Shown: positions 33,491-43,438, counted from the first letter of the stretch. The stretch is 56,619 nt of DNA from Fimbriimonadaceae bacterium (GCA_019694835.1 JAIBBE010000117.1:1-56619); one strand, 5' to 3'. The notes: generated by a model from the sequence alone, not told the origin. A program made the numbers and translations.

Positions 33491-35944
33491 TTAGCTGCCG
33501 ATCGCGCCGGGCTCCGCTTCAGGGATTTCCGGCAACTTGCCGCCGTACACGATAATCGGCCTTGCATCGGTGACGATCTGGGTGGCGGCGGCTTTGAGTT
33601 GCTCGAGCGTTACCCCTCGCATCGCTTCGACGAATCCAGGCACGGTGATTGCCGGACCCGCCTGCAAATCACCGATTCCCGTCCAGAAGGCGGTCTGGGG
33701 AGGGCCAGCGCCGAGAATGTCATCCAGGCCGGTGGCAAATGGATTGACCTCGAGTTTGCGATTGAATCCAGCTTCCAGCATGCCGAGGGCGCGGGCCAGA
33801 TGGGCTTCAGTCCAGTTCGCGATGTCATCGAGCAGCACCTTGCGAATCCGCTCGGGCATGTTCTGCTGGCCATCGATGGAAGCCTGAGCGGCAATCAGCC
33901 GGACTTGCCAGCCGGTCATCGTGGGCCATAGGATGGCTTCCTGGCGATAAGTCCAGGCGTTTGCCTCGCGCAGAGTCCGGAACATCGAGGAGCCCTTGCC
34001 TACTCCTAGGGCCGAGGTGGCGAGCACCCGAGCCGGTGCTTCGGGTTCGCTGAGACGGAAGGGATCGGTTCGAAGTTCAAATGTGGCGACGAGCGGCTTG
34101 CGAAGCCAAAGGGGTTTGGCCGGCGCGTCGGGCACAGACTTTGGCGCGCGGCGCGGATTCCATGTCGCGAAGGTTTCTTTGATGGCCTTCTCCGCCGCAC
34201 CCGGGCCGAACGAGCCAGCCACCGAGAACCGTGTATTCTCGGGCCGGAAGAGCCGCAGATGAATCTCCCTGACGTCGGCGAGTTTGACTCGGGCGTAATC
34301 CAGCACGGAGGGATCGAGGGCTTGTTGCCAGATCGACGGTGGGACATTGCGATGGCGCGCCAAGATGCGCACCAGATCTTCGTTTCTCAGCGAAGGCCGA
34401 CGGATCAGCGATTCGAGAATGCCAATGGCGACATCGAGGCCGTCACGCGGAAGCGCGACTTGGATCCACAAGAAGTCCGGCAGCACTTGAACACGGGGCG
34501 CGATTCCGGCTTGGGTGCCGTACTCGAGAAGCTGAGCTTTCGTGTACTCTTGGGTCCCCTCCAACAGGGCCTCGCCAAGGACCGCGAGCGCAGCCCGCTC
34601 TTTGCCGGTCAGACCTGACGCCGATATGAATGCATCGGCAACCACGACGCGCGCACTCGGCTGGGGTGTTTCAGAGATTCTCAAGACGAGCGGCGGATCG
34701 TTTTTAGAGCGCACTCGGTCAGCCGAAGGACTCATGATCAGGCTCGTCGGCGGACTGGCGGGAGGCAACGGTGGCGCGGTGCCCGTGATCGCCACGGCCC
34801 GATCCAGTTTGAACGCGTCGAAGCCAACCATGAAATTCTCGGGTGTCATGCGCTGAACGATCTCGAGGAATCGCTCGGGCCGCAGGTCAACACGCTGGGC
34901 CAGAAGGCTGCCCCGCAAGGAAGCGACTGCCGAAGGAGATCCGTCCGTTCGCAGCCACGCCGAGACGAGGGCAAGTCCGTTGAACCAGAGCGACTGAGCC
35001 AGGCCCTCGTCGAGTTCGTCGATGTAACGGGTCATCGCTCCGGATTCGAGGGACGTCAGCACGATCATGCCGTTCTGATCAGTGGGCGTGTAGAAGATGC
35101 CGAGATCGTATTGGGAGGCCAGGGCCATCCCTGCCGCGAGGGTCCAGATCGCTCGTTCATTGTCGACACTCGGAACGAAAGCTCCGCGCGCTTCTCCCGG
35201 AAGGTCGCTGTCGATCGCGCCGGGGTTGCCGGTCGGGCGACCCGGTTCGGGTGGCTTCTTGGTCGTCGTTTCTTCGCCGAGCGCGTCGCGGGCAAGAATG
35301 CTGGCCTCGGCCAACTCGACGGGGCCGGTGATCACGAGGGCGAGGCTCCGGCGGTCAAATTGCTTGGCCTGCAGCGCCTTGAGATCCTCTGGTGTCGTCG
35401 CGCTCATAACGGAGATGGAACCGAGTGAATCGAGGCCGGCGTTGCCGTAGCCCTGGGTCCAGGCCAGCGCAGATAGCGCCATGGCGGGTCCGCGCAAGGC
35501 GAGCTCCTGCTCGATGATCTTCGCTTCTTTGGCGATGGCCTCAGGAGTCGTTTCGATTGGCTCCAAGATTTCGCGGATGGCTCGGGTCGCAAAGGGCAAG
35601 TCCTTCGGAGAGCAGGTGATCTCGAACTTCATCGAATCCCGCGACGTTTGGGCAGTCAGGTACATGCCGCGCGTTTCGAGTCTCATGTCGAGATCGCCGG
35701 TCTTGCCTTTGGCGACGAGGTGCTCAAGCAGGTGCCTTCGACCGTGGGTCTCGACCGTCTCGGCACACTCCCGACCCGTGGCCCACAACTGCACGCTGCA
35801 GGTTTCGGTGTTGGGGAGGCGCTCGACCAGCGTGACGGCGCCGGATTTCAGGATCGTCCGCAGACGCGGCGCATCCAAGATCTTGGGCGGCTCTTGATGG
35901 CCCAGCAATGCGGTCGCAACGACGAGAGAGAGGAGTGCCACCAC
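33491..35944 (-). CDS. M16 family zinc peptidase (insulinase type)
   Basis: An 817-residue protein with two M16 halves. The inverted zinc motif HxxEH appears as RRHLLEHL near residue 70, and the downstream Glu ligand as EAKIIEQELALRG near residue 145. The second half (from about residue 425) is the inactive, R/Y-type partner domain, ending with VTDARPIIVYGG. A short signal-like N-terminus (ALLSLVVATALLGHQ) suggests export. Such single-chain M16B proteins degrade oligopeptides in the periplasm. The start is GTG 35944 or the next GTG. It is divergent from the 3D-domain gene. Confidence 0.86.
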   Translation of the reverse strand: MVALLSLVVATALLGHQEPPKILDAPRLRTILKSGAVTLVERLPNTETCSVQLWATGRECAETVETHGRRHLLEHLVAKGKTGDLDMRLETRGMYLTAQTSRDSMKFEITCSPKDLPFATRAIREILEPIETTPEAIAKEAKIIEQELALRGPAMALSALAWTQGYGNAGLDSLGSISVMSATTPEDLKALQAKQFDRRSLALVITGPVELAEASILARDALGEETTTKKPPEPGRPTGNPGAIDSDLPGEARGAFVPSVDNERAIWTLAAGMALASQYDLGIFYTPTDQNGMIVLTSLESGAMTRYIDELDEGLAQSLWFNGLALVSAWLRTDGSPSAVASLRGSLLAQRVDLRPERFLEIVQRMTPENFMVGFDAFKLDRAVAITGTAPPLPPASPPTSLIMSPSADRVRSKNDPPLVLRISETPQPSARVVVADAFISASGLTGKERAALAVLGEALLEGTQEYTKAQLLEYGTQAGIAPRVQVLPDFLWIQVALPRDGLDVAIGILESLIRRPSLRNEDLVRILARHRNVPPSIWQQALDPSVLDYARVKLADVREIHLRLFRPENTRFSVAGSFGPGAAEKAIKETFATWNPRRAPKSVPDAPAKPLWLRKPLVATFELRTDPFRLSEPEAPARVLATSALGVGKGSSMFRTLREANAWTYRQEAILWPTMTGWQVRLIAAQASIDGQQNMPERIRKVLLDDIANWTEAHLARALGMLEAGFNRKLEVNPFATGLDDILGAGPPQTAFWTGIGDLQAGPAITVPGFVEAMRGVTLEQLKAAATQIVTDARPIIVYGGKLPEIPEAEPGAIGS

Positions 35945-36243
35945 CCTAGATTACCGCCCCGACATTCTCACCGAGTAACCGGGGGCGACTCATGGTATCG
36001 CATGGAAGCGGGCGAATCTGACCTGCGTGAACAGGAAAGCGCGTTTTACTCGTGGAGCGTGATTTCTTGCGAAATCACGAAAAAATCGAAGAAAATCGGG
36101 GAAAAGGATAGCGTCGTTAACCGGGCATATCTCCGGCTTATCCCGGCTCAGCCCGGTTATTTCCGGCTCCTTCGGTTTGCCATCGGGACTTTCGACCTGG
36201 TACAACCTACTTCACCAGACACGCAAGAGGAGGTGCAAGCCAA
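35945..36243 (+). promoter_or_regulatory. Structured intergenic leader before 3D-domain gene
   Basis: Non-coding, 299 bp. It contains two perfect hairpins: GTGATTTC/GAAATCAC with loop TTGC (36059-36078), and AACCGGGC/GCCCGGTT (36119-36126 with 36151-36158), enclosing further CCGG units. The ribosome site AGGAGG is at 36230-36235. This is longer than needed for divergent promoters, so a regulatory RNA is possible; I could not match it to a known riboswitch. Confidence 0.4.
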
Positions 36244-36885
36244 ATGCGCATGGGACGCTGGGCGCTCGGAATAGCGCTCTTTTTAATGCTGGGTTGGGCC
36301 AATGCTGAGCCTACAGAATCTCCGGCGACACGTTCGGCAACGATCGTCGAGATTAAGAAGATTCCTTTCACAACTACATACGAATTGAGCCGCGAGGTGG
36401 GAGCCGGACGCATGCGAAAAGTGCAGGACGGCGCGGAGGGCAAGGTGGTCAACACCTACGCGATCACCTATCGAGGCGACAAGATCATCAAGAAACAGCT
36501 TCTCAAGTCGGAAAAGACCGAAGCGATGAACACGGTTTACTTGATGGGCAAGGCCGGCTTCCAAGTCAGCCGTGGTGGCAACTACATTCGCCACAAGACG
36601 CTGCAGATGGAAGCGACCGCGTATGATCCGAGCGCTGGGCTCGGCGCGGCGGCAACCGGTCGTACGAAAACCGGGCGCAAGGCTGCCTACGGCGTCGTCG
36701 CGGTTGATCCCCGCGTCATTCCGCTGAATACGTTGGTCTTTGTCGAAGGCTACGGCTTCGCCTTGGCATGCGACACGGGTGGCGCGATCAAGGGCAACAA
36801 GATTGACCTTTGCTTCAACACTTATGCCGAAACTGTTCGCTTCGGTCGCCGACAAGTGACCGTGCATATCCTGAAGACGAAGTGA
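36244..36885 (+). CDS. G5/3D domain protein (YabE-like cell wall protein)
   Basis: A 213-residue exported protein. Signal peptide MRMGRWALGIALFLMLGWANA, then a G5-like region (about 30-115: IPFTTTYELSREVGAGRMRKVQDGAEGKV) and a C-terminal 3D domain with its three aspartates (TAYDPS, AVDPRVIPLNT, ACDTGGAIKGNKIDL). The 3D domain is a double-psi barrel related to MltA and Rpf proteins, cutting or binding peptidoglycan. In Bacillus, yabE lies just upstream of rnmV-ksgA; the same order with ksgA is seen here. The stop overlaps the ksgA start (GTGA). Confidence 0.88.
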   Translation: MRMGRWALGIALFLMLGWANAEPTESPATRSATIVEIKKIPFTTTYELSREVGAGRMRKVQDGAEGKVVNTYAITYRGDKIIKKQLLKSEKTEAMNTVYLMGKAGFQVSRGGNYIRHKTLQMEATAYDPSAGLGAAATGRTKTGRKAAYGVVAVDPRVIPLNTLVFVEGYGFALACDTGGAIKGNKIDLCFNTYAETVRFGRRQVTVHILKTK

Positions 36886-37691
36886 ATCTCACGAACCCGG
36901 CCGAACTCCGAGCGTTGCTCGAACGGCACGGGTTCAATCCCCAGAAGAAATGGGGACAGCACTTTCTGATTTCCTCTCGAGTCGTCGATGCCATCATCGG
37001 GCGACTGGAGGGGATTTCTGGCATTTTGGAGGTCGGCCCCGGCCCTGGAGTGCTGACTTCTCCGGCATCTGAACTGGCCCATTTGATTGCGCTTGAGGTC
37101 GACCCGATTGCGGTGTCCGCCTTGTCCGAGTCCGCGCCCAAGGCTCGGGTGATTCATGGCGATGCCCTGGAATTGGATATTCGGCCCTTTCTGGAGTCTT
37201 TGCCGACGCCCCGCGCGGTCCTCTCGAACATGCCCTACAACATTACCGGTCCTTTGCTGGATCGCTTCTCGCGGACCAGCGACTTGTGGAAGAAGGCTGT
37301 GCTGATGATGCAGCGAGAGGTCGGGGATCGGATCTTGGCTCCGGTCGGCTCTTCCGAATTCTCTTCACTCTCCGTGTCGATGCAGACCCGTTTCGAGATT
37401 TCCAAAGTCTGTTCCGTACCGCCGGGCGCGTTCTTTCCGCCGCCAAAGGTCGAGAGCATCGTCTTGGAACTCACCCCGCGCCAGCATGGCCTTTCCGATG
37501 AGTTTTTCGCCTTTGTTCGGACCGCGTTCACCCAGCCTCGCAAGACGCTCGCCAACAACCTGAGCTCTGGCGGTTTTTCGCGAGAAAGGCTGGCTCAGGT
37601 GCTCGGTGACCTCAGGCTTGCGGAATCGGTGCGCCCGCATCAGATAGGATTGGACCAGTGGCAGATCCTGTGGGAAGCGCTTCAGCACTAG
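36882..37691 (+). CDS. ksgA: 16S rRNA dimethyladenosine transferase
   Basis: SAM-dependent enzyme that dimethylates A1518 and A1519 in 16S rRNA late in 30S assembly. KKWGQHFLIS, the SAM motif EVGPGPGVLT, acidic EVDP, and the catalytic NMPYNITGP (NLPY type) are present; length is 269 residues. The start is GTG 36882, overlapping the stop of the 3D gene in GTGA; the open frame above it is out of family. The 3' end overlaps queG by 34 bp, so the three genes form one operon. Confidence 0.95.
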   Translation: MNLTNPAELRALLERHGFNPQKKWGQHFLISSRVVDAIIGRLEGISGILEVGPGPGVLTSPASELAHLIALEVDPIAVSALSESAPKARVIHGDALELDIRPFLESLPTPRAVLSNMPYNITGPLLDRFSRTSDLWKKAVLMMQREVGDRILAPVGSSEFSSLSVSMQTRFEISKVCSVPPGAFFPPPKVESIVLELTPRQHGLSDEFFAFVRTAFTQPRKTLANNLSSGGFSRERLAQVLGDLRLAESVRPHQIGLDQWQILWEALQH

Positions 37692-38599
37692 AGATCAAGT
37701 CGCGGGCTCGTGAGCTTGGCTTCGATCTGGTCGGGATTTGCAATGCGCGGCCACCTTCGACGCTGGAGGTCTTTCGGACCTGGCTCGACGCTGGCTTCTC
37801 GGCGACCATGGACTACCTACCCCGGTCTTTGCCGCTGCGTTCCGACCCTTCAAAACTGCTCCCCGGAGTTCGCTCGATCATCGCGGTCGGCCTGAACTAC
37901 AACCAGCCGAACGAGCCGGTGCCCGGCCAGCCCAGGATCGCGCGGTACGCGCTGGGTCGGGACTATCACAAGGTTCTGCGCTCGAAGCTCAAGCGGCTGG
38001 CGGAGGTCATTCCGGGGGAGTGCCGTGTTTGCGTGGATTCGGCTCCCATCCTGGAGCGCGAGTACGCCAATCGGGCTGGCCTGGGCTGGATTGGCAAAAA
38101 CACCTGCCTCATCAACACCGAACGTGGTAGTTGGTTCTTCCTTGGTCTGGTGCTGACGACGGCTGAGTTGGTAATCGATGCACCCGCGCACGGCGGCTGT
38201 GGCACGTGTACCGCCTGCATCGAAGCGTGTCCAACGGGCGCGATCGTGCAGCTAGGGGGTCTCTGGCAGATCGACTCGCGGCGCTGTATCAGCTACCTGA
38301 CGATCGAGCATCGCGGCGAGATCGAGCCTGGGTTGGCAGATCAGATTGGGGAGTGGACGTTCGGCTGCGATGTCTGCCAAGAAGTCTGCCCCTTCAACCG
38401 CCCCCGCGTCCACCAGCCTTTGCGGGCTCGGGTGACAGCGGAGCCGGACTTCTTGGCGCGTCGCGAATGGCCGGGCCTGGTTGAACTTGCGCAGATCTCC
38501 GAGCCGCGTTGGGACGAACTGACCCGGGGCTCAGCGGTGCGGCGAGCGGGTATCGAGGGGTTGCGCCGGAATGCGAAAGTCAACTTGCTCGAATCTTAG
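37658..38599 (+). CDS. queG: Epoxyqueuosine reductase, short form
   Basis: Cobalamin- and iron-sulphur-dependent enzyme for the last step of queuosine tRNA modification. The N-terminal DUF1730 domain and both 4Fe-4S motifs are present: CGTCTACIEACPTGA and CDVCQEVCPFN. The catalytic Asp lies in CVDSAPILEREYA. At 313 residues it ends shortly after the ferredoxin domain and lacks most of the HEAT-like C-terminus that recognises tRNA in the 380-residue enzymes. Start GTG 37658, inside the ksgA end. It ends 4 bp into the convergent dockerin-like gene. Confidence 0.93.
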   Translation: MADPVGSASALEIKSRARELGFDLVGICNARPPSTLEVFRTWLDAGFSATMDYLPRSLPLRSDPSKLLPGVRSIIAVGLNYNQPNEPVPGQPRIARYALGRDYHKVLRSKLKRLAEVIPGECRVCVDSAPILEREYANRAGLGWIGKNTCLINTERGSWFFLGLVLTTAELVIDAPAHGGCGTCTACIEACPTGAIVQLGGLWQIDSRRCISYLTIEHRGEIEPGLADQIGEWTFGCDVCQEVCPFNRPRVHQPLRARVTAEPDFLARREWPGLVELAQISEPRWDELTRGSAVRRAGIEGLRRNAKVNLLES

Positions 38600-39144
38600 A
38601 ATCCGTTGTCGTCACCTGCCATCCCGTAGTTCGAGGCAAAGATAGAATAGTCCATGGCATCGATGTAGCCGTCCTTATTCAGATCGTAATAGGCATCGTA
38701 TTGGGGATGACCAATCCAGGTGTTGTAGAAATCTGAAAGATATGAAAAATCGCCAATGCTAATCTCGTTATCGGGTTCGAAGTCTCCCAGATACGGAGAC
38801 CACGTGGGAATCGCAATGTTCGTCATAAGCGGCTGAAGGTCAACTTCAACAAGTTTCCCCAATCCGGTTACAAAATCGCTACGGAAAAACACCCGATAGG
38901 TCCCGAGTTCGTTAAGCCCGGAGACAGTGAAGGAGTATGTACCTCCAGCTCCCAAGGTAAATCCTCCGGATACGCCCGAAGAGCCGCCCTGATCCCAGTT
39001 ATAGACCCAAAACTCATACGGAGTCCCCGCGACCGGAGCCTCGACTCCCGATGCGGCAAGATCAATGGTTCCGGAGAACGTTATCTGAGCAGACGCTTGG
39101 ACCAATGTGGCCATCGCCATTGCAAGGAAGAGAGGGAGTTTCAT
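38596..39144 (-). CDS. Secreted protein with dockerin-like tail
   Basis: A 182-residue protein. Signal peptide MKLPLFLAMAMATLVQASA; a beta-sandwich of about 95 residues (QITFSGTIDLAASGVEAPVAG); then a dockerin-like pair of calcium loops (PDNEISIGDFSYLSDFYNT and DLNKDGYIDAMDYSIFASNYG). A similar tail ends the protein at 46536-49496. It starts 23 bp after the stop of the 1408-residue RCC1 protein and probably shares its transcript. No cohesin is seen in the window, so the tail may be a stable Ca-binding end rather than a cellulosome anchor. Confidence 0.78.
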   Translation of the reverse strand: MKLPLFLAMAMATLVQASAQITFSGTIDLAASGVEAPVAGTPYEFWVYNWDQGGSSGVSGGFTLGAGGTYSFTVSGLNELGTYRVFFRSDFVTGLGKLVEVDLQPLMTNIAIPTWSPYLGDFEPDNEISIGDFSYLSDFYNTWIGHPQYDAYYDLNKDGYIDAMDYSIFASNYGMAGDDNGF

Positions 39145-39167
39145 AGTATTTGCTCTGTGCTTGGGTG

Positions 39168-42100
39168 TCACTTGATCGTTACTTGAACCTGGGCCGAAGA
39201 TGTCGCGCCGAGTGAATCGGTCACGGTGTAAGTGAATTTTGTGATCTTGTTCCTGAAGAAGGGGCTCGAAGACGCAGTGAAGCGAATCTTTGTTCCACCG
39301 GAGACGATACTGACGGCGCCGTAATTAGGAGCTGGTGGCGTCACGGAAGTGACCAAGAACGAGTTGCCCTCCGGATCGGTATCGTTGGCACGAACATCGA
39401 TGTCCTTGGAGGTGCCACGAGCAACGGTATCGACATCGTTCTGGCAGACCGGTGCACCATTTGCTTCGGCGACTGTGATCGGGAAGGTCTGCGTTGTGGT
39501 GTCGATCCCGTCCGATACCCGGACCGTCACATTCTGGACCGTGCCTCCGAAAGCCTCACCTGGCGTCCATGATACGAGCCCGCTGGTTGAGACAGTGAGA
39601 CCGCTCGGTCCGGAGACGAGTCCGTAGGTAAGCCCGGTCGGCGTCTCCACGTCGGTTCCAGTGTGTTGGAGGGTGAACGCGGAGTGCTCAGTAGCGCTTT
39701 GCGGTCCGGGGTTGACGAGGGTTGGGGGTGAGTTGCGACGGATGGCCAGATATTCCCAGTTACCATCTCCAACTGCACTAAAAGAGCCAGTAGGTACCAA
39801 CCAGCCGCCGCCCCAGGAGACTAACTCGCCATCTTCTCGAACAGCTACCGCATTTATCCCAGAAGGATGGAATCCCGTAGCGACAGCCACAAAATTGCCA
39901 GCCGGTACGTTTGCCATCGTTGCATTGCCCCATCCTACGAGAGTGCCATCAGATCTAATTGCAATCGAGAACCCATTGCCCGCGGCCACGGCTTTGAATG
40001 TCCCAATAGGTGTTGGCCCAATATTACCAAAAGTTACCAAGGTGCCATCGGAGCGAATCGCGGTAACATGACCCCAGCCTGCTGCAACATCTAAGAACTT
40101 TCCTGGCACCATTGACTGTCCACCTCCCCAAGTGAACAGTCTGCCGGGAGAGTCCAACGTAACTACAGCGGCTCTCCCGCCAGTACTAGAAGATACTTTT
40201 AATATCCTACCGGCGTACCTTCCGCTAATCAGGCCTAAATAGTCATTGCCCCAGGCCATCAGGTACCGATCAACAGACCGTATTGCGAAACATGCAAAGC
40301 TTGCAGATGACAGTCCAATAAATGTCCCGCTCGGAGGTATTGGTTGGTTCCCAGGCCCAAATTGGACAAGAGATCCCGTAGGACGCAGGATAACACCGTA
40401 CCCCGTCACATTACAAGCAGTCGCCACATACTGTCCTAAAGGCGTGGAGAATGACTGAGCCCATCCACCCCAGCCAGCAACTCTTCCTGCAGAAGCAACG
40501 CGCATCGTAACCAACCTTGTAGTCGATAGCACTGGTAATCCATTATCGGTTACCACAACACTGAACGTGTGAGGTCCTACCTGAGAAGCCGTTGGAACCC
40601 ATTGAAGCACGCCGTTCGCATCCAACGTCATCCCCGCAGGTGCACCAGCGCCGAGCGAATACGTAAACGTACTCGGACCATCCGGGTCGGTCACGTCGAG
40701 CACCAACCAGAACAAGGTGCCCATGACGCCATAGCGATCGACGACACCGTTCACGATCGGGGGCTGGTTGACTTCGGCGACCGAAATCGCGAACGTTTGC
40801 TGCACGTTCGCAACACCATCACTCAAACTCACCGTCACATTTGGCGACGTCCCGCCATCGCTCTCCCCTGGCGTCCAAAGGACGAGGCCGGATGGCGATA
40901 CGGTGAGGCCCGAGGGGCCGCCGACCTTAGCAAAGGTCAGAGACTGCGCGGGTAGGTCCGCGTCGGAACCCGAAAGCTGAAGCGTAAACGCGCTGTTCTC
41001 GTTCGCCATCTGCGCGCCAGGATTGACGAGAACCGGCGGCTGGTTGGCTTCATCGACCGTAATGGTGATCGCTTCGCTGTCGCTCTGGGCGGGAGAACCG
41101 TTGTCGGTCACGACGATGGTGATCTGATACGATCCGGGACCTTGCGTTTCGCTCGGGGTCCAGGAAACCACGCCCGTAGACCCATCAATCGACATCCCGG
41201 AAGGCGCACCGGTGAGCGAATAGGTCAAGGTCTGACCCGCGTCGGGATCGGTGGCATTCGCGTCGAGGCTCAGCGAGGAGCCCTCGGCGACCGTTTGATT
41301 TCCGATTGGGTCGAGTACTGGCGCTTGGTTAGCGCCTGCCTCGTAGCTCCACGCAAACGCGGTATCGGCAAATGCAGCGATGCCTGCGATGTTGGAGAGC
41401 GATGAAAGCTGGGTCGGAACGCTGTACTGAAATGGTGAGCCGCCGTTGCCGAGGATGCCAGAGACATTGGAACCCCAAACCCAGACCGTGCCGTCTGACT
41501 TTAAGGCGACGACGGCGTTGGTGCAAGCCTCAATGTCGACGACATCGGTCAACCCCAGGGCCTGGACGGGGGTAGTGCGAAAGTTGACCGTTGTCCCATC
41601 ACCGAGAAGTCGGGTTGCATTCCAGCCCCAGCCCCACACAGTGCCGTCTCGCTTTAGGGCATAGGTGGTTTCAAGGCCCAAGTCGATGTCAACGACGTCA
41701 GAAATCGATGCTGGAAGAGGAGCAGCTCTGTTGATGGTCGTTCCGTCTCCAAGCTGGCCCTTGTGGTTTCGACCCCAGGTCATTACAGTTCCATTGGCCA
41801 GAAGGGCTGCACTATGATAGTAACTGCTCTCGATCTTGACCGGCGTGGTCATGGGCATGATCAGCACGGGGATGAGTTGCTCGATGGGCGGCGGGAATGA
41901 CCCGGTTCCAAGGCCACCATACTGGTTGTAGCCAAACCCATAGACGTCCCCCGTATTTGTAATGCCGAAGGGCGTCTGATAGGCACTTGTCATCATCCGC
42001 AGGATGCTGTCGTTCGGGATCACCAGGACTTGGGTGGGACTTGGCAGCGCATCGCCCACACCGCTACCGAGTTGGCCCATATCACCGGCGCCCCAGGCAA

Positions 42101-43394
42101 AGAGCGTTCCCGAACTGGTCAATCCAAGGCTGAAGTCGAAGCCTGGACCAATGTCAATGAAGCTGCTCAGCTCGGGAATGGCGGAGGCGGTGCGGCGGTC
42201 GTCAAACGTGCCGTCACCGAGTTGACCGAATTGATTCCATCCCGTCGCCAGCCAAGAACCATCGGACAGGCGTGCAAACGTATGGTACTCACCCCGCAAG
42301 ATCTTCGAAGATCCTACAAACTCGGGGACCGGCGTCGGCGAGGGGAAGGCAATATTGTCAGGTCCCAGACCGGCTACGCCGAGAGCGTTTGATCCCCACG
42401 CCCACACTTGAGTTGCCGCTCGCGTTTCACGCTCAGCCGTCACCGTGATGGTCTCGATATCCGAGAGAACGGGATTTCCGTTGTCGCTGACCACGACGTC
42501 AAAGGTGTAAGTCTGCGTGGTCTGGATCGCGGAGGGGCGCCAGGTGAAAACGCCCGTCGTCGGGTTGATGTACGCACCGTACGGCGCACCATTGAGGCTA
42601 AAGGTGAGGGTTTGGCCAACATCGGGATCGGATGCAGAGGCGTCGAAGGTCAGCAGCCGATCCTCGCGCACTTCATGGTCGCCGATGGCATCGAGCACCG
42701 GCGGTTGGTTCGAGCCCCCCGCGTTGAGGGTCAATTTGCTGTCGGCGTACCAGTTGGCTCCGGGGCGGTAGGAGGAGCCTGGCAATCGGAACAGGGCCGT
42801 GGTGAAACTACCCGTTGAGCCGCCATCGTACAAGACCAAGTCATGTGAGCCCCCGGCACTGAACAGACCGTTGTCCGCGAATTTGACTCGGCACAACAAG
42901 AACTCCTGTCCGGCACCGATGGACTGCGTCGTTCCCAGTGCAACGTCGGTCGTTACGCTGAGGCCGTAAGGGCGCGTGGGACCGGTGATGCCGCGACCTC
43001 CGCCGAGGAGACAGCCGAAGGAGCCTGAAAACCAGCTCGGCAACGTGCCGAAGTTGGGATTAGAACTTGGCGGGGCTTCGGCGTTGGCCATGTTGAGGAG
43101 GGTGACTTTGTTCGAACCGGGCGTGATTGAGGCGGATGGACCCTCGCCGGTTGTCTCGGCAAATCCGATCATCAGGCAGCCCGAATTGAATTGAATCGTT
43201 GAACCCGACGTATTCTTGACGATCACGTCGTATTCGCCGGTCCAGCCGAATGTGTCGACATCGTCGGCGGTCAGGCGCGACGTGTCGCCCCCTGGTGTCG
43301 AGAAGTAGAACTGAACTTGCCCCTGAGCAAGAACCGTCGCCACCATCATCCCCAAACCCAACACAGCCCTTCTCGCCTCAACCCTTACTTGCAT
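39168..43394 (-). CDS. Giant secreted RCC1-repeat / Ig-like protein
   Basis: A 1408-residue exported protein. After a signal peptide and about 200 unique residues come several Ig-like (He_PIG/cadherin-like) modules, each opened by NQPPVL or a variant, and two blocks of RCC1-type beta-propeller repeats: residues about 335-715 (VWAWGSNALG, FAWGAGDMGQLG, VMTWGRNHKGQLGDG, VWGWGWN) and about 1005-1230 (VAGWGGWAQ, LFTWGGGQSM, LVGWGN). The C-terminal module (NDVDTVARGTSKDIDVRANDTDPEG) is cadherin-like. This suggests a surface adhesin or matrix protein. Ribosome site GGAAGGAAG; its promoter carries direct repeats (43439-43474). Confidence 0.85.
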   Translation of the reverse strand: MQVRVEARRAVLGLGMMVATVLAQGQVQFYFSTPGGDTSRLTADDVDTFGWTGEYDVIVKNTSGSTIQFNSGCLMIGFAETTGEGPSASITPGSNKVTLLNMANAEAPPSSNPNFGTLPSWFSGSFGCLLGGGRGITGPTRPYGLSVTTDVALGTTQSIGAGQEFLLCRVKFADNGLFSAGGSHDLVLYDGGSTGSFTTALFRLPGSSYRPGANWYADSKLTLNAGGSNQPPVLDAIGDHEVREDRLLTFDASASDPDVGQTLTFSLNGAPYGAYINPTTGVFTWRPSAIQTTQTYTFDVVVSDNGNPVLSDIETITVTAERETRAATQVWAWGSNALGVAGLGPDNIAFPSPTPVPEFVGSSKILRGEYHTFARLSDGSWLATGWNQFGQLGDGTFDDRRTASAIPELSSFIDIGPGFDFSLGLTSSGTLFAWGAGDMGQLGSGVGDALPSPTQVLVIPNDSILRMMTSAYQTPFGITNTGDVYGFGYNQYGGLGTGSFPPPIEQLIPVLIMPMTTPVKIESSYYHSAALLANGTVMTWGRNHKGQLGDGTTINRAAPLPASISDVVDIDLGLETTYALKRDGTVWGWGWNATRLLGDGTTVNFRTTPVQALGLTDVVDIEACTNAVVALKSDGTVWVWGSNVSGILGNGGSPFQYSVPTQLSSLSNIAGIAAFADTAFAWSYEAGANQAPVLDPIGNQTVAEGSSLSLDANATDPDAGQTLTYSLTGAPSGMSIDGSTGVVSWTPSETQGPGSYQITIVVTDNGSPAQSDSEAITITVDEANQPPVLVNPGAQMANENSAFTLQLSGSDADLPAQSLTFAKVGGPSGLTVSPSGLVLWTPGESDGGTSPNVTVSLSDGVANVQQTFAISVAEVNQPPIVNGVVDRYGVMGTLFWLVLDVTDPDGPSTFTYSLGAGAPAGMTLDANGVLQWVPTASQVGPHTFSVVVTDNGLPVLSTTRLVTMRVASAGRVAGWGGWAQSFSTPLGQYVATACNVTGYGVILRPTGSLVQFGPGNQPIPPSGTFIGLSSASFACFAIRSVDRYLMAWGNDYLGLISGRYAGRILKVSSSTGGRAAVVTLDSPGRLFTWGGGQSMVPGKFLDVAAGWGHVTAIRSDGTLVTFGNIGPTPIGTFKAVAAGNGFSIAIRSDGTLVGWGNATMANVPAGNFVAVATGFHPSGINAVAVREDGELVSWGGGWLVPTGSFSAVGDGNWEYLAIRRNSPPTLVNPGPQSATEHSAFTLQHTGTDVETPTGLTYGLVSGPSGLTVSTSGLVSWTPGEAFGGTVQNVTVRVSDGIDTTTQTFPITVAEANGAPVCQNDVDTVARGTSKDIDVRANDTDPEGNSFLVTSVTPPAPNYGAVSIVSGGTKIRFTASSSPFFRNKITKFTYTVTDSLGATSSAQVQVTIK

Positions 43395-43438
43395 ATCTCT
43401 TCCTTCCGAACCCGCCGCATGGGCTGCGACGTTCAGTC

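Noticed and set aside
35970..36060. Possible ydaO (cyclic di-AMP) riboswitch
   Set aside because: Fragments such as ACCGGGGG and GGGCGAATC look similar, but the distance between them is far too short and the conserved core is missing.
39500..42700. Repeated DNA blocks that might be taken for an array
   Set aside because: They are diverged coding repeats of RCC1 and Ig-like modules; there are no short identical repeats with unique spacers. No CRISPR array was seen anywhere in the window.
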